From Oligoflexia bacterium (GTDB lineage: Bacteria; Bdellovibrionota; UBA1018): DNA of 46,549 bases. The notes beneath the pieces were generated by a model. It did not search any database and was not told where the DNA came from. It was given only the letters and a program-made list of their open reading frames with translations. The position numbers and the translations under genes are program-made. This document shows positions 15,956-28,221 of the stretch, in pieces; position 1 is the stretch's first letter; each line of letters starts with the position of its first letter. The DNA is taken from contig CAIRTR010000025.1 in the NCBI GenBank assembly GCA_903881565.1, forward strand, positions 1-46,549, read 5' to 3'.

Positions 15956-16333
15956 ATGCACGATTTACCGACGCAAACCAAGAATCTTATCGATTGTCTG
16001 TATTCGAAGGTTCGAAGTGACAATCCCAAATTATCTCGACCCACCATTGAGGTGGAGTTTGATCTCATCGAGGCAGAAAACAGTTCTGGAAACAAGACGC
16101 TACACCTGGTTGCGCAGGATCTGAGGACACATTCCTATATTTATCTCGCTGAGGCGCAAGAAGATGCGTTTCGTTGGAGCGCCGAAGATAGTGAGTTCTA
16201 TGATCGCATCTTTGTTTTCGTACGACACATACTACAATTGTTAGAGTTCGGCGATTCTAGGTCTAATCTGGCAAAAGGGCTCGTTCTAAAAGAGATCGCA
16301 ACAAGGGAATTTAAGCGACTTACGCGACTTTGA
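15956..16333 (+). CDS. Hypothetical cytoplasmic protein
   Basis: A 125-residue soluble protein with no signal peptide or TM helix, ending EFKRLTRL. I do not recognise a family; the sequence (VEFDLIEAENSSGNKTLHL ... IFVFVRHILQLLEFG) suggests a mixed alpha/beta fold. It is the only plus-strand gene in this stretch. Its end overlaps the end of the convergent gene by 14 nt. Both lie between two related 33-bp repeats, suggesting they came in together. The start codon is uncertain: no ribosome-binding site is visible. Confidence 0.55.
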   Translation: MHDLPTQTKNLIDCLYSKVRSDNPKLSRPTIEVEFDLIEAENSSGNKTLHLVAQDLRTHSYIYLAEAQEDAFRWSAEDSEFYDRIFVFVRHILQLLEFGDSRSNLAKGLVLKEIATREFKRLTRL

Positions 16334-16736
16334 GTTGCTTTATAATTTCAGAAACTGAGTCTTGCAACGAGGCCTCATCTATTTTGATCTCAGGCATTTT
16401 CAGCAAAGATTCAAAAAATATTATTGCAGGATTGCCTTGAATGTTTTCGTAAGCTACGACGATTTCTTTTCCATTATAAGTTAGCTTCTGTTCACGGTCG
16501 TTTATGGCAACAGCAACGCACTTTGGGCAACCGGGCTGACTCCAGATCCAATGCGTCATTTCGGCATGTCTTCCAAAATAGCGTCTTTTTCCAAAAGAGA
16601 GGCCGCCTTCAACATCGAGTATTTCTTGGACGAAAATCGCTCGTTCACCCTTGAATTCTTTGAGAGCAAAATCGAGCATCTCTTCATCTGTTTGAAAGAC
16701 TCTCTGCTGCTGGTTGCCTTCATCGCCACCTGACAT
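16320..16736 (-). CDS. Hypothetical protein
   Basis: A 138-residue soluble protein (start MSGGDEGNQQQRVFQTDEEM). The frame extends to 16811, but the added residues lack a plausible start. ATG 16736 has GATAAG six bases upstream, matching the -10-to-start geometry of other genes here. A CPKC pair lies in the middle (SQPGCPKCVAVAI). The family is not recognised. It converges on and overlaps the preceding plus-strand gene by 14 nt. Confidence 0.55.
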   Translation of the reverse strand: MSGGDEGNQQQRVFQTDEEMLDFALKEFKGERAIFVQEILDVEGGLSFGKRRYFGRHAEMTHWIWSQPGCPKCVAVAINDREQKLTYNGKEIVVAYENIQGNPAIIFFESLLKMPEIKIDEASLQDSVSEIIKQLKVA

Positions 16737-16877
16737 GCTTCGCTTATCGGTTAGAAAAATACCAAACTGAACATGAAATTGGAAACTAAGGATATTCTTG
16801 TCAAAATCCAAATAGGGGACCCATTTTTCAGAAATCGAACCTGTTTCCGCTCAAGAGTATTGAACGGGAACTCCTTG

Positions 16878-16910
16878 CAATTACGAGATCGTCAATAAAA
16901 TAGCGGACTT
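16878..16910 (+). repeat. Right copy of a diverged 33-bp direct repeat
   Basis: Starts CAATTACGAGATCGTCAA and ends CGGACTT; 25/33 identical to 15859-15891 in direct orientation. Confidence 0.45.
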
Positions 16911-16951
16911 TTACCGACGCCAAACGCTGGGTTGGAAAAGAGAGCGCATTT

Positions 16952-16972
16952 TTCGGCCGAATTTAGGCCGAA
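16952..16972. repeat. Inverted repeat after the receiver-CheX gene
   Basis: TTCGGCC (16952-16958), 7-nt loop, GGCCGAA (16966-16972), perfect 7-bp GC-rich stem. It lies 36 bp beyond the stop of the minus-strand gene at 17008. There is no T-run after it on the minus strand, so it is at best a partial terminator. Confidence 0.4.
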
Positions 16973-17007
16973 CTTACCGCCAACGAATTGACGGCTCCAC
17001 GAAAAAC

Positions 17008-18012
17008 TCAATCCCCGAAAAGCACCACTTCTCTTAAGCTTGCTGAATCCTCAAAGAGACAGATAAAATCCACGTTTCTTTGGAGCGCATCAATTCGGAG
17101 TTTTCGCCTAATGTAAAAAATCTTGGTTTCAGAAATCGTGCTCCCAAACTGAATCATGGTCTGTAGAGCATTTTGGGTGAATGAAGAATTCCCAGTTGAA
17201 ACCGCCGCATAAGTCGGAGGAGAGAACTTGAATTCAATTCCAAACTGGCCCGAAAGGTATCCGATGACTCGATTTGCGATCGTGTTTCCAAGCTCGGAGA
17301 CCGCATCTTTGCGCAAAGCGAGGGATTCTGAATCCTTCGCATCCGTCTCGCTAATCGCGGCAGAAACATCGTTAAAACTCTCTGCCGAAAAAACCAAACC
17401 AGCGGCTCCACGCATGGAGCTTTCAAAACTCAAAGAAACCGCGCAACACGAGGTTCCCCAGGTTTTTGCAATTTTCAAGAGCGTTGCGCTTCCATCAAGC
17501 CATTCTGCTTCTGAGGCGGCCTCGCTGGTATGGGGCAAGGAAATCGTGGGCGCCAAAGTCTCGATAGCCCGATCAACACTATTGCTAAGCGCCTGCTTAA
17601 CCATCAGACTTTTCATGTCCATCTGACTTTCGGGTGAACTCGAGGCATCTGGCAGATGTTTCTTGATGGTCTCAATGAGATTGGATGGAACACCAATAAT
17701 AGGTTTATTGATGACATCACGAGCGCCGAGCTCAAGGCAACGCTTGATGGTGCCCTCTTGTCTTTCGGCCGTAACCACAATGACGGGGATATTGCTGTTG
17801 GCTTCCCGCATTTTTTCCAGAAAAAATATCCCATCCATGACAGGCATCAAAAGATCGCAAAGAATGAGGTCTGGTTTTTCATTCTTGGCCACCTCAAAAC
17901 CTTCCAAACCATTTGAGGCGAAAAGGAGTGAAAAGGTGCCTTCCTTGGCCAATAGAGCCGAAATATTTCGTTGTGCGATTTTTGAGTCATCAATGACAAG
18001 AATTTTGGCCAT
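17008..18012 (-). CDS. Response regulator fused to a CheX/CheC-like phosphatase domain
   Basis: A 334-residue cytoplasmic protein. Residues 1-120 are a canonical receiver with acidic pair D8/D9, phospho-acceptor D53, T81 and K103. After a Ser/Pro-rich linker, residues about 160-334 resemble the CheC/CheX/FliY phosphatase fold. The motif SELGNTIANRVIG contains E240 and N243 in the ExxN arrangement that CheX uses to remove phosphate from CheY-P, plus N247. Such fusions may control their own receiver or another CheY. It is transcribed alone, from a promoter whose -10 ends 5 nt before the ATG. Confidence 0.85.
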   Translation of the reverse strand: MAKILVIDDSKIAQRNISALLAKEGTFSLLFASNGLEGFEVAKNEKPDLILCDLLMPVMDGIFFLEKMREANSNIPVIVVTAERQEGTIKRCLELGARDVINKPIIGVPSNLIETIKKHLPDASSSPESQMDMKSLMVKQALSNSVDRAIETLAPTISLPHTSEAASEAEWLDGSATLLKIAKTWGTSCCAVSLSFESSMRGAAGLVFSAESFNDVSAAISETDAKDSESLALRKDAVSELGNTIANRVIGYLSGQFGIEFKFSPPTYAAVSTGNSSFTQNALQTMIQFGSTISETKIFYIRRKLRIDALQRNVDFICLFEDSASLREVVLFGD

Positions 18013-18017
18013 AGTTC

Positions 18018-18047
18018 ATAGTATCTGTCGGCATCCCGGGTTTTCAA
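18018..18047 (-). promoter_or_regulatory. Promoter of the receiver-CheX gene, leaderless geometry
   Basis: Minus strand: TTGAAA (18047-18042), 18 nt, TACTAT (18023-18018), 5 nt, ATG at 18012. Confidence 0.5.
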
Positions 18048-18119
18048 GTTTGTTTAACATTTTTTCGCCATGTCTTTGGGTGAGGCGGGGTGTCATATGG
18101 CTAAAAGAGCACCCTATTT

Positions 18120-18334
18120 ATGATCAGCCTCCATGATTCTCGACATTTTGAAATCAAACTCGACATCGGGGGCAGTTGCAAACGATTCAGTGTCGTAAGG
18201 TTTATCACGTCAATATCGTTTTTAGAGTTCAGACCTCAGGTCCAGGTCGAAAACTGCAAGAGTCGCTGCAGCGAATTCGGCTTGTTTTGGATCGGGACGG
18301 CATCGTTCATTTAGAAGAGGTTGCGGCGCACTAG
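18120..18334 (+). pseudogene. Possible small frameshifted gene in a 318-bp gap
   Basis: The gap between the receiver-CheX gene and the rmlC-like gene is not featureless on the plus strand. From ATG 18120 the frame reads MISLHDSRHFEIKLDIGG..., then becomes implausible. Another frame, open from about 18160 to a TAG at 18332-18334, reads KVYHVNIVFRVQTSGPGRK and then a helical LQESLQRIRLVLDRDGIVHLE, with codon choice like neighbouring genes. A -1 shift near 18195-18200 would join them into about 72 residues. The end overlaps the rmlC-like stop by 4 nt. No family recognised. Confidence 0.3.
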
Positions 18335-18861
18335 ATTTTAAAATCTGGAAAAGCGAGATCCCGCTCGGAAACAACCGAGATGGGCAGCGGAAAGCGGATC
18401 GAAAACCGGGGATCATTCCAGCGGGCGCCCCTTGAATGCTCGGGTGAGTAGTCTGGCGAAATTTGATAATAAACTTCTGAGCAGTCTTCCAAGGTTTGAA
18501 AACCGTGGGCGATGCCTTCAGGGATAAACAGGCTGCGGTGATTTTCTTGCGTCAACTCGACGCCGTAGGACTGACAAAAAGTGGGAGACTCGGGGCGCAG
18601 ATCCACCACTACGTCAAAGATCGCGCCGCGTGTGCAACGCACGAGTTTTGTCTCGGCTTGGGGCGCGATTTGAAAATGCATCCCGCGCACGGTTCCTTTT
18701 TTGTGGTTAAACGAGATGCTGTACTGCCTAAAGTTTGCTTTAAGTCCGTGACGGGAAAAGTCCTCCACGTCGCAGGTCCGCGCAAAAAAGCCTCGAATGT
18801 CTTCGCTTTTATCCAGCTCCAGCATGACAACCCCTTGAAGTGGGGTAGGGACAAATTTCAC
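18331..18861 (-). CDS. dTDP-4-dehydrorhamnose 3,5-epimerase family protein
   Basis: A 176-residue RmlC-like cupin. The family core is clear: RGFF near residue 23, RGMHFQ with catalytic H62, a Tyr-rich segment (EVYYQISPDYSPEH) and IPEGIAHGFQ. It would epimerise a nucleotide-linked 4-keto sugar for a surface glycan. With a C-methyltransferase and a glycosyltransferase upstream rather than rmlABD, the substrate may be a branched or methylated deoxysugar instead of rhamnose. The GTG start at 18861 was chosen because it overlaps the methyltransferase stop as GTGA and gives the standard N-terminus MKFVPTPLQG. Confidence 0.88.
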   Translation of the reverse strand: MKFVPTPLQGVVMLELDKSEDIRGFFARTCDVEDFSRHGLKANFRQYSISFNHKKGTVRGMHFQIAPQAETKLVRCTRGAIFDVVVDLRPESPTFCQSYGVELTQENHRSLFIPEGIAHGFQTLEDCSEVYYQISPDYSPEHSRGARWNDPRFSIRFPLPISVVSERDLAFPDFKI

Positions 18862-20096
18862 GCAATCACTCGAATGGTGGGGATGGGGACTACAAATTTT
18901 CCACCCCATTCTCGGATGAAGCTCATCTGGGTGATGATCTCATCTTGAATGTTCCAAGGCAGGATCATGACGTAATCCGGTTTCGTCTCCCGTATCGCAT
19001 CGGGACTCTTAATGGGGATGCGGCTTCCCGGGAGATAACGGCCTTGTTTGTGGGGACTTCGATCGACGGTATAATCGATGAGGTCTGCGCGAACCCCGCA
19101 ATAATTCAAAAGCGTATTGCCTTTAGCCGGGGCGCCATAACCGGCAATGGTCTTGCCTTGTTTTTTGGCGTTGATCAGGAACTCGAGAATCGAGAACTTC
19201 GTGTTTCGCATCTGCTGCTGGAAGTCTCGATAGGCGCTCATTTGATCGAGTTTTGCCTTTTTTTCCAATTCCAACAAGCGGGGAACACGCTCATGAATTT
19301 TCTTGGACGCATCCTCTTGGTGGCAGCCGTAAATACGAAGCGACCCTCCATGGGTGGAGAGTTCTTCGACGTCAAAAAGGGTCAATCCATGGCGCGCAAA
19401 AACCTGATTCACCGTTAAAAAAGACAGGTAAGAAAAATGCTCATGATAAATGGTATCAAATTGAACGAATTCCATGAGGCGCAAGAGGTGAGGGAACTCG
19501 ACCGTAAGAACGCCCGTACTCTTGAGCGCGATCTTCATCCCCGCGACGAAGTCGTTCAAATCCGGGACATGGGCCAGGACATTTTTGGCTGCCAAAAGAT
19601 CAGCTTGAAGGCCTGATTTTTTCAGCTCTTGAGCAGTCTTGACTCCAAAGAACTTGATTAGCGTTGGAATCTCTTTATGCAAAGCAAGGGCTGCGACGTT
19701 AGCCGAGGGTTCGACGCCAAGAACTTTGATCCCTTTGGCTTTGAAAAACTGGAGGAGATAACCATCGTTGCTGGCGATTTCGACGACCTGAGAGTCGCCC
19801 CCAAGTTTGAAATCCTTGATCATCTTTGTGCTGTAATCTTCTACGTGCTTTAGCCAGGAATCCGAAAAAGACGAGAAGTAAGGATAATGATCGTTGAAGA
19901 TCTGGCTCGGGCTTTCGAATTCTTCAAGCTGCACTAAAAAGCATTCACTACAAACGAAGGCGTGTAGTGGGTAGAAGTGTTCAGCAACTTGAAGGCGATC
20001 TTCGGGCACGAAAGCGTTGGAAAGAGGAGACGTACCGAGGTCTGCAAACGACTCATTTAAGGAGGATCCGCAGAACCGGCATTGTTTCTTCTTCAT
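18858..20096 (-). CDS. Class I SAM-dependent C-methyltransferase of sugar biosynthesis
   Basis: A 412-residue three-part protein of the NDP-sugar C-methyltransferase family (TylCIII/NovU-like). The N-terminal zinc-binding part has Cys pairs QCRFCG and VCSECF. The central Rossmann domain holds VVEIASNDGYLL for SAM and the family's YHEHFSYLS block. The C-terminal domain contains AGYGAPAKGNTLLNY and VDRSPHKQGRYLPGS. It should methylate C3 of a nucleotide-bound ketosugar. ATG 20096 overlaps the upstream glycosyltransferase stop as ATGA and gives MKKKQCRFCG. Its own stop overlaps the rmlC-like start, so all three genes are translationally coupled. Confidence 0.9.
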   Translation of the reverse strand: MKKKQCRFCGSSLNESFADLGTSPLSNAFVPEDRLQVAEHFYPLHAFVCSECFLVQLEEFESPSQIFNDHYPYFSSFSDSWLKHVEDYSTKMIKDFKLGGDSQVVEIASNDGYLLQFFKAKGIKVLGVEPSANVAALALHKEIPTLIKFFGVKTAQELKKSGLQADLLAAKNVLAHVPDLNDFVAGMKIALKSTGVLTVEFPHLLRLMEFVQFDTIYHEHFSYLSFLTVNQVFARHGLTLFDVEELSTHGGSLRIYGCHQEDASKKIHERVPRLLELEKKAKLDQMSAYRDFQQQMRNTKFSILEFLINAKKQGKTIAGYGAPAKGNTLLNYCGVRADLIDYTVDRSPHKQGRYLPGSRIPIKSPDAIRETKPDYVMILPWNIQDEIITQMSFIREWGGKFVVPIPTIRVIA

Positions 20097-20824
20097 GCCT
20101 TCACACTCCGGAAGCCATAACGTTTCTTTTTCCAGGGCGGACGTTTCACGGCACTTAGAAAAGTTTTCCATGCGTAGGCAAACAAGCCCGGAACATTAAC
20201 TGAGGAGCTTTGCTTTTCGTAGCGCACCGGAACGGGAACTTCAGCAACTCGAAAACCATACATGACGCAATCCATGAGGATGTCACTCGCAAACGCATGG
20301 GTATCCGGGTAGGATTCGAGCGGAAGCGCTTCCAGCACGCGGCGGTGGTAGGCACGCATTCCGCTATGCCATTCTCCAAAAGTAACGCCAAACCAAATAT
20401 TTTCAAACATCGTCAGCGCGCGGTTGCCGAGATAGCGATAAAGAGGCATCCCGCCCGCCAAGGATTCATCGCGACTGCGAATGCGATTGGCCTGAATCAC
20501 ATCAAAATGATCGCGCTTGATGTACTCAACAAGCAGGTCAGCCACGGAAGGCTCATATTGATAGTCGGGATGGACTTCGATGACGATGTCCGCTCCCTGC
20601 CGAAGGGCTTCACGATAGAGTCGCTTTAGGTTTCCGCCATAGCCCAGGTTCTTTTCATGGGTGATGACATGCAGTCCTAATTCTTTTCCGACCTCAGCGG
20701 TTCGGTCCTGACTCACGTTGTTGCCTAGAAAAATGTTCTTTCGAAGACTTTCGGGCAGGGCAGCAACGGTTTGAGCGAGCGTCTTTTCAACATTATAGCC
20801 GGGCATTGCAACAATAATTTTCAT
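20093..20824 (-). CDS. Family 2 glycosyltransferase
   Basis: A 243-residue GT-A fold enzyme (MKIIVAMPGYNVEKTL at the N-terminus). The metal-binding segment reads EVHPDYQYEP in place of the more common DADGQ; this HPDYQY variant occurs in polyprenol-phosphate-type glycosyltransferases. No C-terminal membrane anchor is seen, so it is soluble or peripheral at the inner membrane. It heads the sugar operon with the methyltransferase and RmlC-like genes and overlaps the former by 4 nt. A promoter lies immediately upstream, divergent from glpK. Confidence 0.88.
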   Translation of the reverse strand: MKIIVAMPGYNVEKTLAQTVAALPESLRKNIFLGNNVSQDRTAEVGKELGLHVITHEKNLGYGGNLKRLYREALRQGADIVIEVHPDYQYEPSVADLLVEYIKRDHFDVIQANRIRSRDESLAGGMPLYRYLGNRALTMFENIWFGVTFGEWHSGMRAYHRRVLEALPLESYPDTHAFASDILMDCVMYGFRVAEVPVPVRYEKQSSSVNVPGLFAYAWKTFLSAVKRPPWKKKRYGFRSVKA

Positions 20825-20835
20825 AACTGACTCGG

Positions 20836-20865
20836 AATATAACCAGGAAAAGAGGGAGTGCGCAA
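20836..20865 (-). promoter_or_regulatory. Promoter of the sugar operon
   Basis: Minus strand: TTGCGC (20865-20860), 18 nt, TATATT (20841-20836), then 11 nt to the ATG at 20824. The predicted leader is about 4-5 nt with no Shine-Dalgarno. Confidence 0.45.
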
Positions 20866-20880
20866 GTCAGAAAGCCCGCC

Positions 20881-20909
20881 TTGACATGCGCTCAGGGGGG
20901 GGCGATATT
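20881..20909 (+). promoter_or_regulatory. Promoter of glpK, leaderless geometry
   Basis: Consensus TTGACA (20881-20886), 17 nt, GATATT (20904-20909), then 6 nt to the ATG at 20916. The spacer contains a run of eight G. The divergent sugar-operon promoter lies only about 15 bp away. Confidence 0.5.
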
Positions 20910-20915
20910 TTGCCA

Positions 20916-22409
20916 ATGGACTATCTCTTAGCTGTTGATCAGGGGACGACGGGAAGCACAGCATTATTGATGGATACGAATTTGAATCGTATCGCAGATG
21001 CGAGTGTGGATTTTGAGCAGCATTTTCCAAAGCCCGGATGGGTCGAGCACGATTTAGGCGAAATTTGGAGTACGGTTGTCCAAACTGTACGTGAGGTCAC
21101 CAAGCATGTGGAGACTCGCAAGATTGTTGCGATCGGAATCACGAATCAACGCGAGACTTTGTGCTTCTGGGACAAGAAGACTGGGGAGCCCTTGTGCCGC
21201 GCAATTGTTTGGCAGGATAGGCGGACTTCGGATTTTTGCGCAGAACTTCGAGCCAAAGGAAAAGAGCCCTTTTTTCAGGAGGCCACCGGCCTTCTCTTGG
21301 ATCCCTATTTTTCGGGGACAAAAGCCGCTTGGGCTTTGAAAAACTGGCCCCAATTGAAAAAAGCTCGAGATGAAGGCCGCCTGGCCGCAGGAACGATTGA
21401 TAGCTATCTCATGGCGCGGTTCTCTGGCGGCGGCGTGCATGTCACGGAACCGAGCAACGCCTCTCGAACGCTTTGTTTCCATTTAACCAAACACAAATGG
21501 GACCCTGAGCTCTGTGCCGCTTTGGATGTTCCCATGGATATTTGGCCTGAAGTCAGGCCTTCGACTGGTATTTTCACCCTGACCCGCGGTTTTCCCGGAT
21601 TACCCGACGGAATCCCGATTACGGGAGTTTTGGGGGATCAGCAAGCGGCGCTCTTAGGGCAGTCATGTACTGAAGAAGGAACGGCGAAGTGTACTTACGG
21701 TACGGGAGCGTTCTTATTGCTCAACACGGGCCGAAAACCTGCGCGCAGCAAGCACCGACTTTTGACGACGGTCGCCTGGGCGATGAATGGCGATCAGTAT
21801 GTGTATGCCTTGGAAGGGAGTGCTTTTATCGCAGGTGCCGCCGTTCAATGGCTGCGAGATGGACTCAAGTTTTTTCAGGATGCGAGTGAGATCGAAGCGC
21901 TTGCTTCTTCTGTGCCCTCGAGTGAGGGAGTTGTTTTTGTGCCCGCGTTGACCGGTTTGGCTGCCCCTTATTGGGACGCCGAGGCGACGGGGATGTTCAC
22001 GGGGTTAACCCGGGGGACGACTCGTGCGCACTTGGCTCGCGCCGTTTTGGAAGGAATTGCTTTTCAAAGTGCCGACATTCTCGAAGCCATGCAAAAAGAT
22101 GTGGGGAGACCCCTGGCCAGGCTTAACGTGGACGGTGGAGCCTCTGCGAACAACCTTCTCATGCAGTTTCAGTCGGATCTGCTTGGCGTGGAGCTGGTGC
22201 GACCCAAATATCTTGAAACAACGAGTTTGGGCGCGGTGATTGCGGCGGGTCTGGGCGCAGGCGTTTGGACTGATTTTTCAGATGTCGAGAAAACCTGGAA
22301 AGAAGATCGTACGTTCAAGCCTGAATTTACGGTCGAAGAGCGCGAGAGCGCGATGAAGCGCTGGCATGCGGCTGTGTCCCGGGTTATTCACAAGCCCGTG
22401 CAGGTTTAA
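20916..22409 (+). CDS. glpK: Glycerol kinase
   Basis: Phosphorylates glycerol to glycerol 3-phosphate with ATP. A 497-residue FGGY-family kinase with the N-terminal phosphate loop LAVDQGTTGSTALL, AIVWQDRRT, GVLGDQQAAL, TYGTGAFLLLN and C-terminal GIAFQSADIL/VDGGASANN blocks, all as in GlpK. ATG 20916 gives the family N-terminus MDYLLAVDQGTT; the frame is open slightly upstream, but that would include the promoter. No glpF or glpD is adjacent. radA begins 3 nt after the stop, so the two are cotranscribed. Confidence 0.96.
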   Translation: MDYLLAVDQGTTGSTALLMDTNLNRIADASVDFEQHFPKPGWVEHDLGEIWSTVVQTVREVTKHVETRKIVAIGITNQRETLCFWDKKTGEPLCRAIVWQDRRTSDFCAELRAKGKEPFFQEATGLLLDPYFSGTKAAWALKNWPQLKKARDEGRLAAGTIDSYLMARFSGGGVHVTEPSNASRTLCFHLTKHKWDPELCAALDVPMDIWPEVRPSTGIFTLTRGFPGLPDGIPITGVLGDQQAALLGQSCTEEGTAKCTYGTGAFLLLNTGRKPARSKHRLLTTVAWAMNGDQYVYALEGSAFIAGAAVQWLRDGLKFFQDASEIEALASSVPSSEGVVFVPALTGLAAPYWDAEATGMFTGLTRGTTRAHLARAVLEGIAFQSADILEAMQKDVGRPLARLNVDGGASANNLLMQFQSDLLGVELVRPKYLETTSLGAVIAAGLGAGVWTDFSDVEKTWKEDRTFKPEFTVEERESAMKRWHAAVSRVIHKPVQV

Positions 22410-22412
22410 TGA

Positions 22413-23786
22413 ATGGCAAAAATGAAAACTCACTATGTTTGCCAGAGCTGTGGCACTCACAGTGCAAAGTGGCTCGGGCGCTGCCCAGGGTGCGGCGAGT
22501 GGAGTACTTTGGTTGAAGAAGCCGCTGAAGATACGGGGGCCGCACGAGGAGGGGCGGCGCGCGCAATTCCCAGTGCCGTGATTTCATTGGATGCCCCGGT
22601 CGATGAAGCGAGTCCGTTAAGGAGACTTGCGACAGGAATTTCTGAACTCGATCGCACCTTGGGTGGCGGGCTGGTTGCCGATAGTTTTGTATTGTTGGGT
22701 GGAGACCCTGGGGTCGGGAAAAGCACATTATTGCTTCAGATGGCCCGTGGTCTCAAAGAAAAGAATCCCGGACTTAAGATCTTGTACGTGAGCGGTGAAG
22801 AATCGACGGATCAAATTCGAGGGCGAGCCCATCGCCTGGGCGTTCAAGGGGGCAATTCGGTCTTTTTGGCCGCTGAAACCCGACTCGAAAAAGCCCTCGC
22901 TGCGGTTGAAGAGCTGAAGCCTGCAGTCTTGATTATGGATTCTCTGCAGACGTTTTCCAGCGATAATCTGGAGTCTGCTCCCGGAAGTGTCAGTCAGGTT
23001 CGGGAAGTCGCGATGAAACTCATGTCGATCGCAAAAACCCAAGGCATCGCCGTTTGGCTCGTGGGCCACGTGACTAAAGACGGAAATATCGCAGGTCCTA
23101 AAGCCGTAGAGCATATGGTCGACACGGTTTTGTATTTTGAATCAGAGGTCGGGCAAAGTTATCGATTACTTCGAACGGTCAAGAATCGCTTCGGCAGCAC
23201 TCGTGAATTGGGTGTTTTCGAAATGCAGGGCGAAGGTTTGGTCGAAGTGAGTAACCCCTCCTCGCTGTTTTTGAGCGAACGCCGAGAGGCGGTGCCGGGT
23301 GTGGCGGTTGGATCGTCGCTTGAAGGTTCAAGACCGCTGCTTGTGGAGCTTCAGGCACTGGTCGCGACGTCTGGACTTGCCGTCCCGAGGCGGACATCGG
23401 TGGGAATGGATAGTGTGCGGATCTCTTTGCTTGCGGCAATTATTGAACGGCATTTGCGGTTGCCTCTTGCGCAGCAGGATTTGTTTTTCAACGTGGCCGG
23501 GGGTTTGCGACTGTCTGAACCCGCCTGTGATCTTGCGGCTGCGGCGGCGATTTGGTCGAGTGCAACGGAGCGTGCACTCCCCTCAGATTGCGTGTTCATT
23601 GGAGAAGTAGGGCTAACGGGTGAACTCCGGCGCGTGGCTCAACTTGAAGTGCGCATCGCAGAAGCAGCAAAGCTTGGGTTCAAGAAGATCATTCTCCCGC
23701 AGGGGGCAGCTTTTTCGAAAAAAGATTCGCAAATGGAATTTGTGACGATTTCAAAAATTCACGAGTTACGGGAAATCTTCAAGTAA
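22413..23786 (+). CDS. radA: DNA repair protein RadA
   Basis: A RecA-like ATPase that helps branch migration in recombination. At 457 residues it is normal. The N-terminal zinc finger is C10, C13, C24, C27. The Walker A is GDPGVGKS (97-104). The RadA-specific KNRFGSTRELG motif is present, and the C-terminal third is the Lon-protease-like domain. The gene starts 3 nt after glpK and is followed 14 nt later by a small unknown gene. Confidence 0.97.
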   Translation: MAKMKTHYVCQSCGTHSAKWLGRCPGCGEWSTLVEEAAEDTGAARGGAARAIPSAVISLDAPVDEASPLRRLATGISELDRTLGGGLVADSFVLLGGDPGVGKSTLLLQMARGLKEKNPGLKILYVSGEESTDQIRGRAHRLGVQGGNSVFLAAETRLEKALAAVEELKPAVLIMDSLQTFSSDNLESAPGSVSQVREVAMKLMSIAKTQGIAVWLVGHVTKDGNIAGPKAVEHMVDTVLYFESEVGQSYRLLRTVKNRFGSTRELGVFEMQGEGLVEVSNPSSLFLSERREAVPGVAVGSSLEGSRPLLVELQALVATSGLAVPRRTSVGMDSVRISLLAAIIERHLRLPLAQQDLFFNVAGGLRLSEPACDLAAAAAIWSSATERALPSDCVFIGEVGLTGELRRVAQLEVRIAEAAKLGFKKIILPQGAAFSKKDSQMEFVTISKIHELREIFK

Positions 23787-23800
23787 CTGAGGTCGGAGAT

Positions 23801-27804
<4,004 letters not shown>

Positions 27805-27812
<8 letters not shown>

Positions 27813-28173
27813 TGAGAGAAGATTTCTGGCCGCCCGGGCTTTCTTCATAGAATGCGATCAGGGTTTTGAGCTCGGCGATTTCCTCGTGCGCGTTTTTGAG
27901 TTCGCGCCTCAGCGTCGTGATCTCCATGCCTGCTTCAGGCTCCATGGGCCGAGAAGGAACGGGCGCGGTCTCAAGGCCGTCGGAAAAAATCATGTACCGT
28001 CCTTCTTCTAAACGGAACGGAATTTTATTAGATTTGATTTGCCTCCGGAGCGTCGAAAGACTGACACCCGATTTGACGGCGTAGTCCATCAGCGGAAGCC
28101 AGCTCGTCGGAAAGATTTCGTTTAGGTCATTTGTATTAGAAGTATGGTTTTCGTGTGCATCGCGTCTGGACAT
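27805..28173 (-). CDS. MerR-like helix-turn-helix DNA-binding protein
   Basis: A 122-residue protein. Residues about 27-65 match a MerR/excisionase-type winged helix (MDYAVKSGVSLSTLRRQIKS followed by NKIPFRLEEGRYMI). Residues about 85-115 form a coiled coil (ITTLRRELKNAHEEIAELKT), probably for dimerisation. It likely regulates transcription, perhaps of itself and the divergent patatin gene. It heads the unit with the outer-membrane protein and ligA. Confidence 0.72.
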
Positions 28174-28179
28174 ATCTTT

Positions 28180-28207
28180 ATTGTATTTCCAGGATCTTTA
28201 AATTCAA
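28180..28207 (-). promoter_or_regulatory. Promoter of the MerR-like gene, leaderless geometry
   Basis: Minus strand: TTGAAT (28207-28202), 16 nt, TACAAT (28185-28180), 6 nt, ATG at 28173. On the plus strand the same 48-bp divergent region has TATTCT seven bases before the patatin ATG, though without a convincing -35. Confidence 0.5.
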
Positions 28208-28221
28208 GTATTCTTATTGGT

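Noticed and set aside
15458-15961. 167-residue minus-strand frame overlapping the two-TM protein gene
   Set aside because: Mostly the alternative frame of the two-TM gene, with no family resemblance; the remainder is non-coding with a repeat.
18333-18346. 14-bp palindrome AGATTTTAAAATCT at the rmlC-like stop codon
   Set aside because: AT-rich self-complementary sequence at a gene end without a repeat partner or flanking motif; could be chance.
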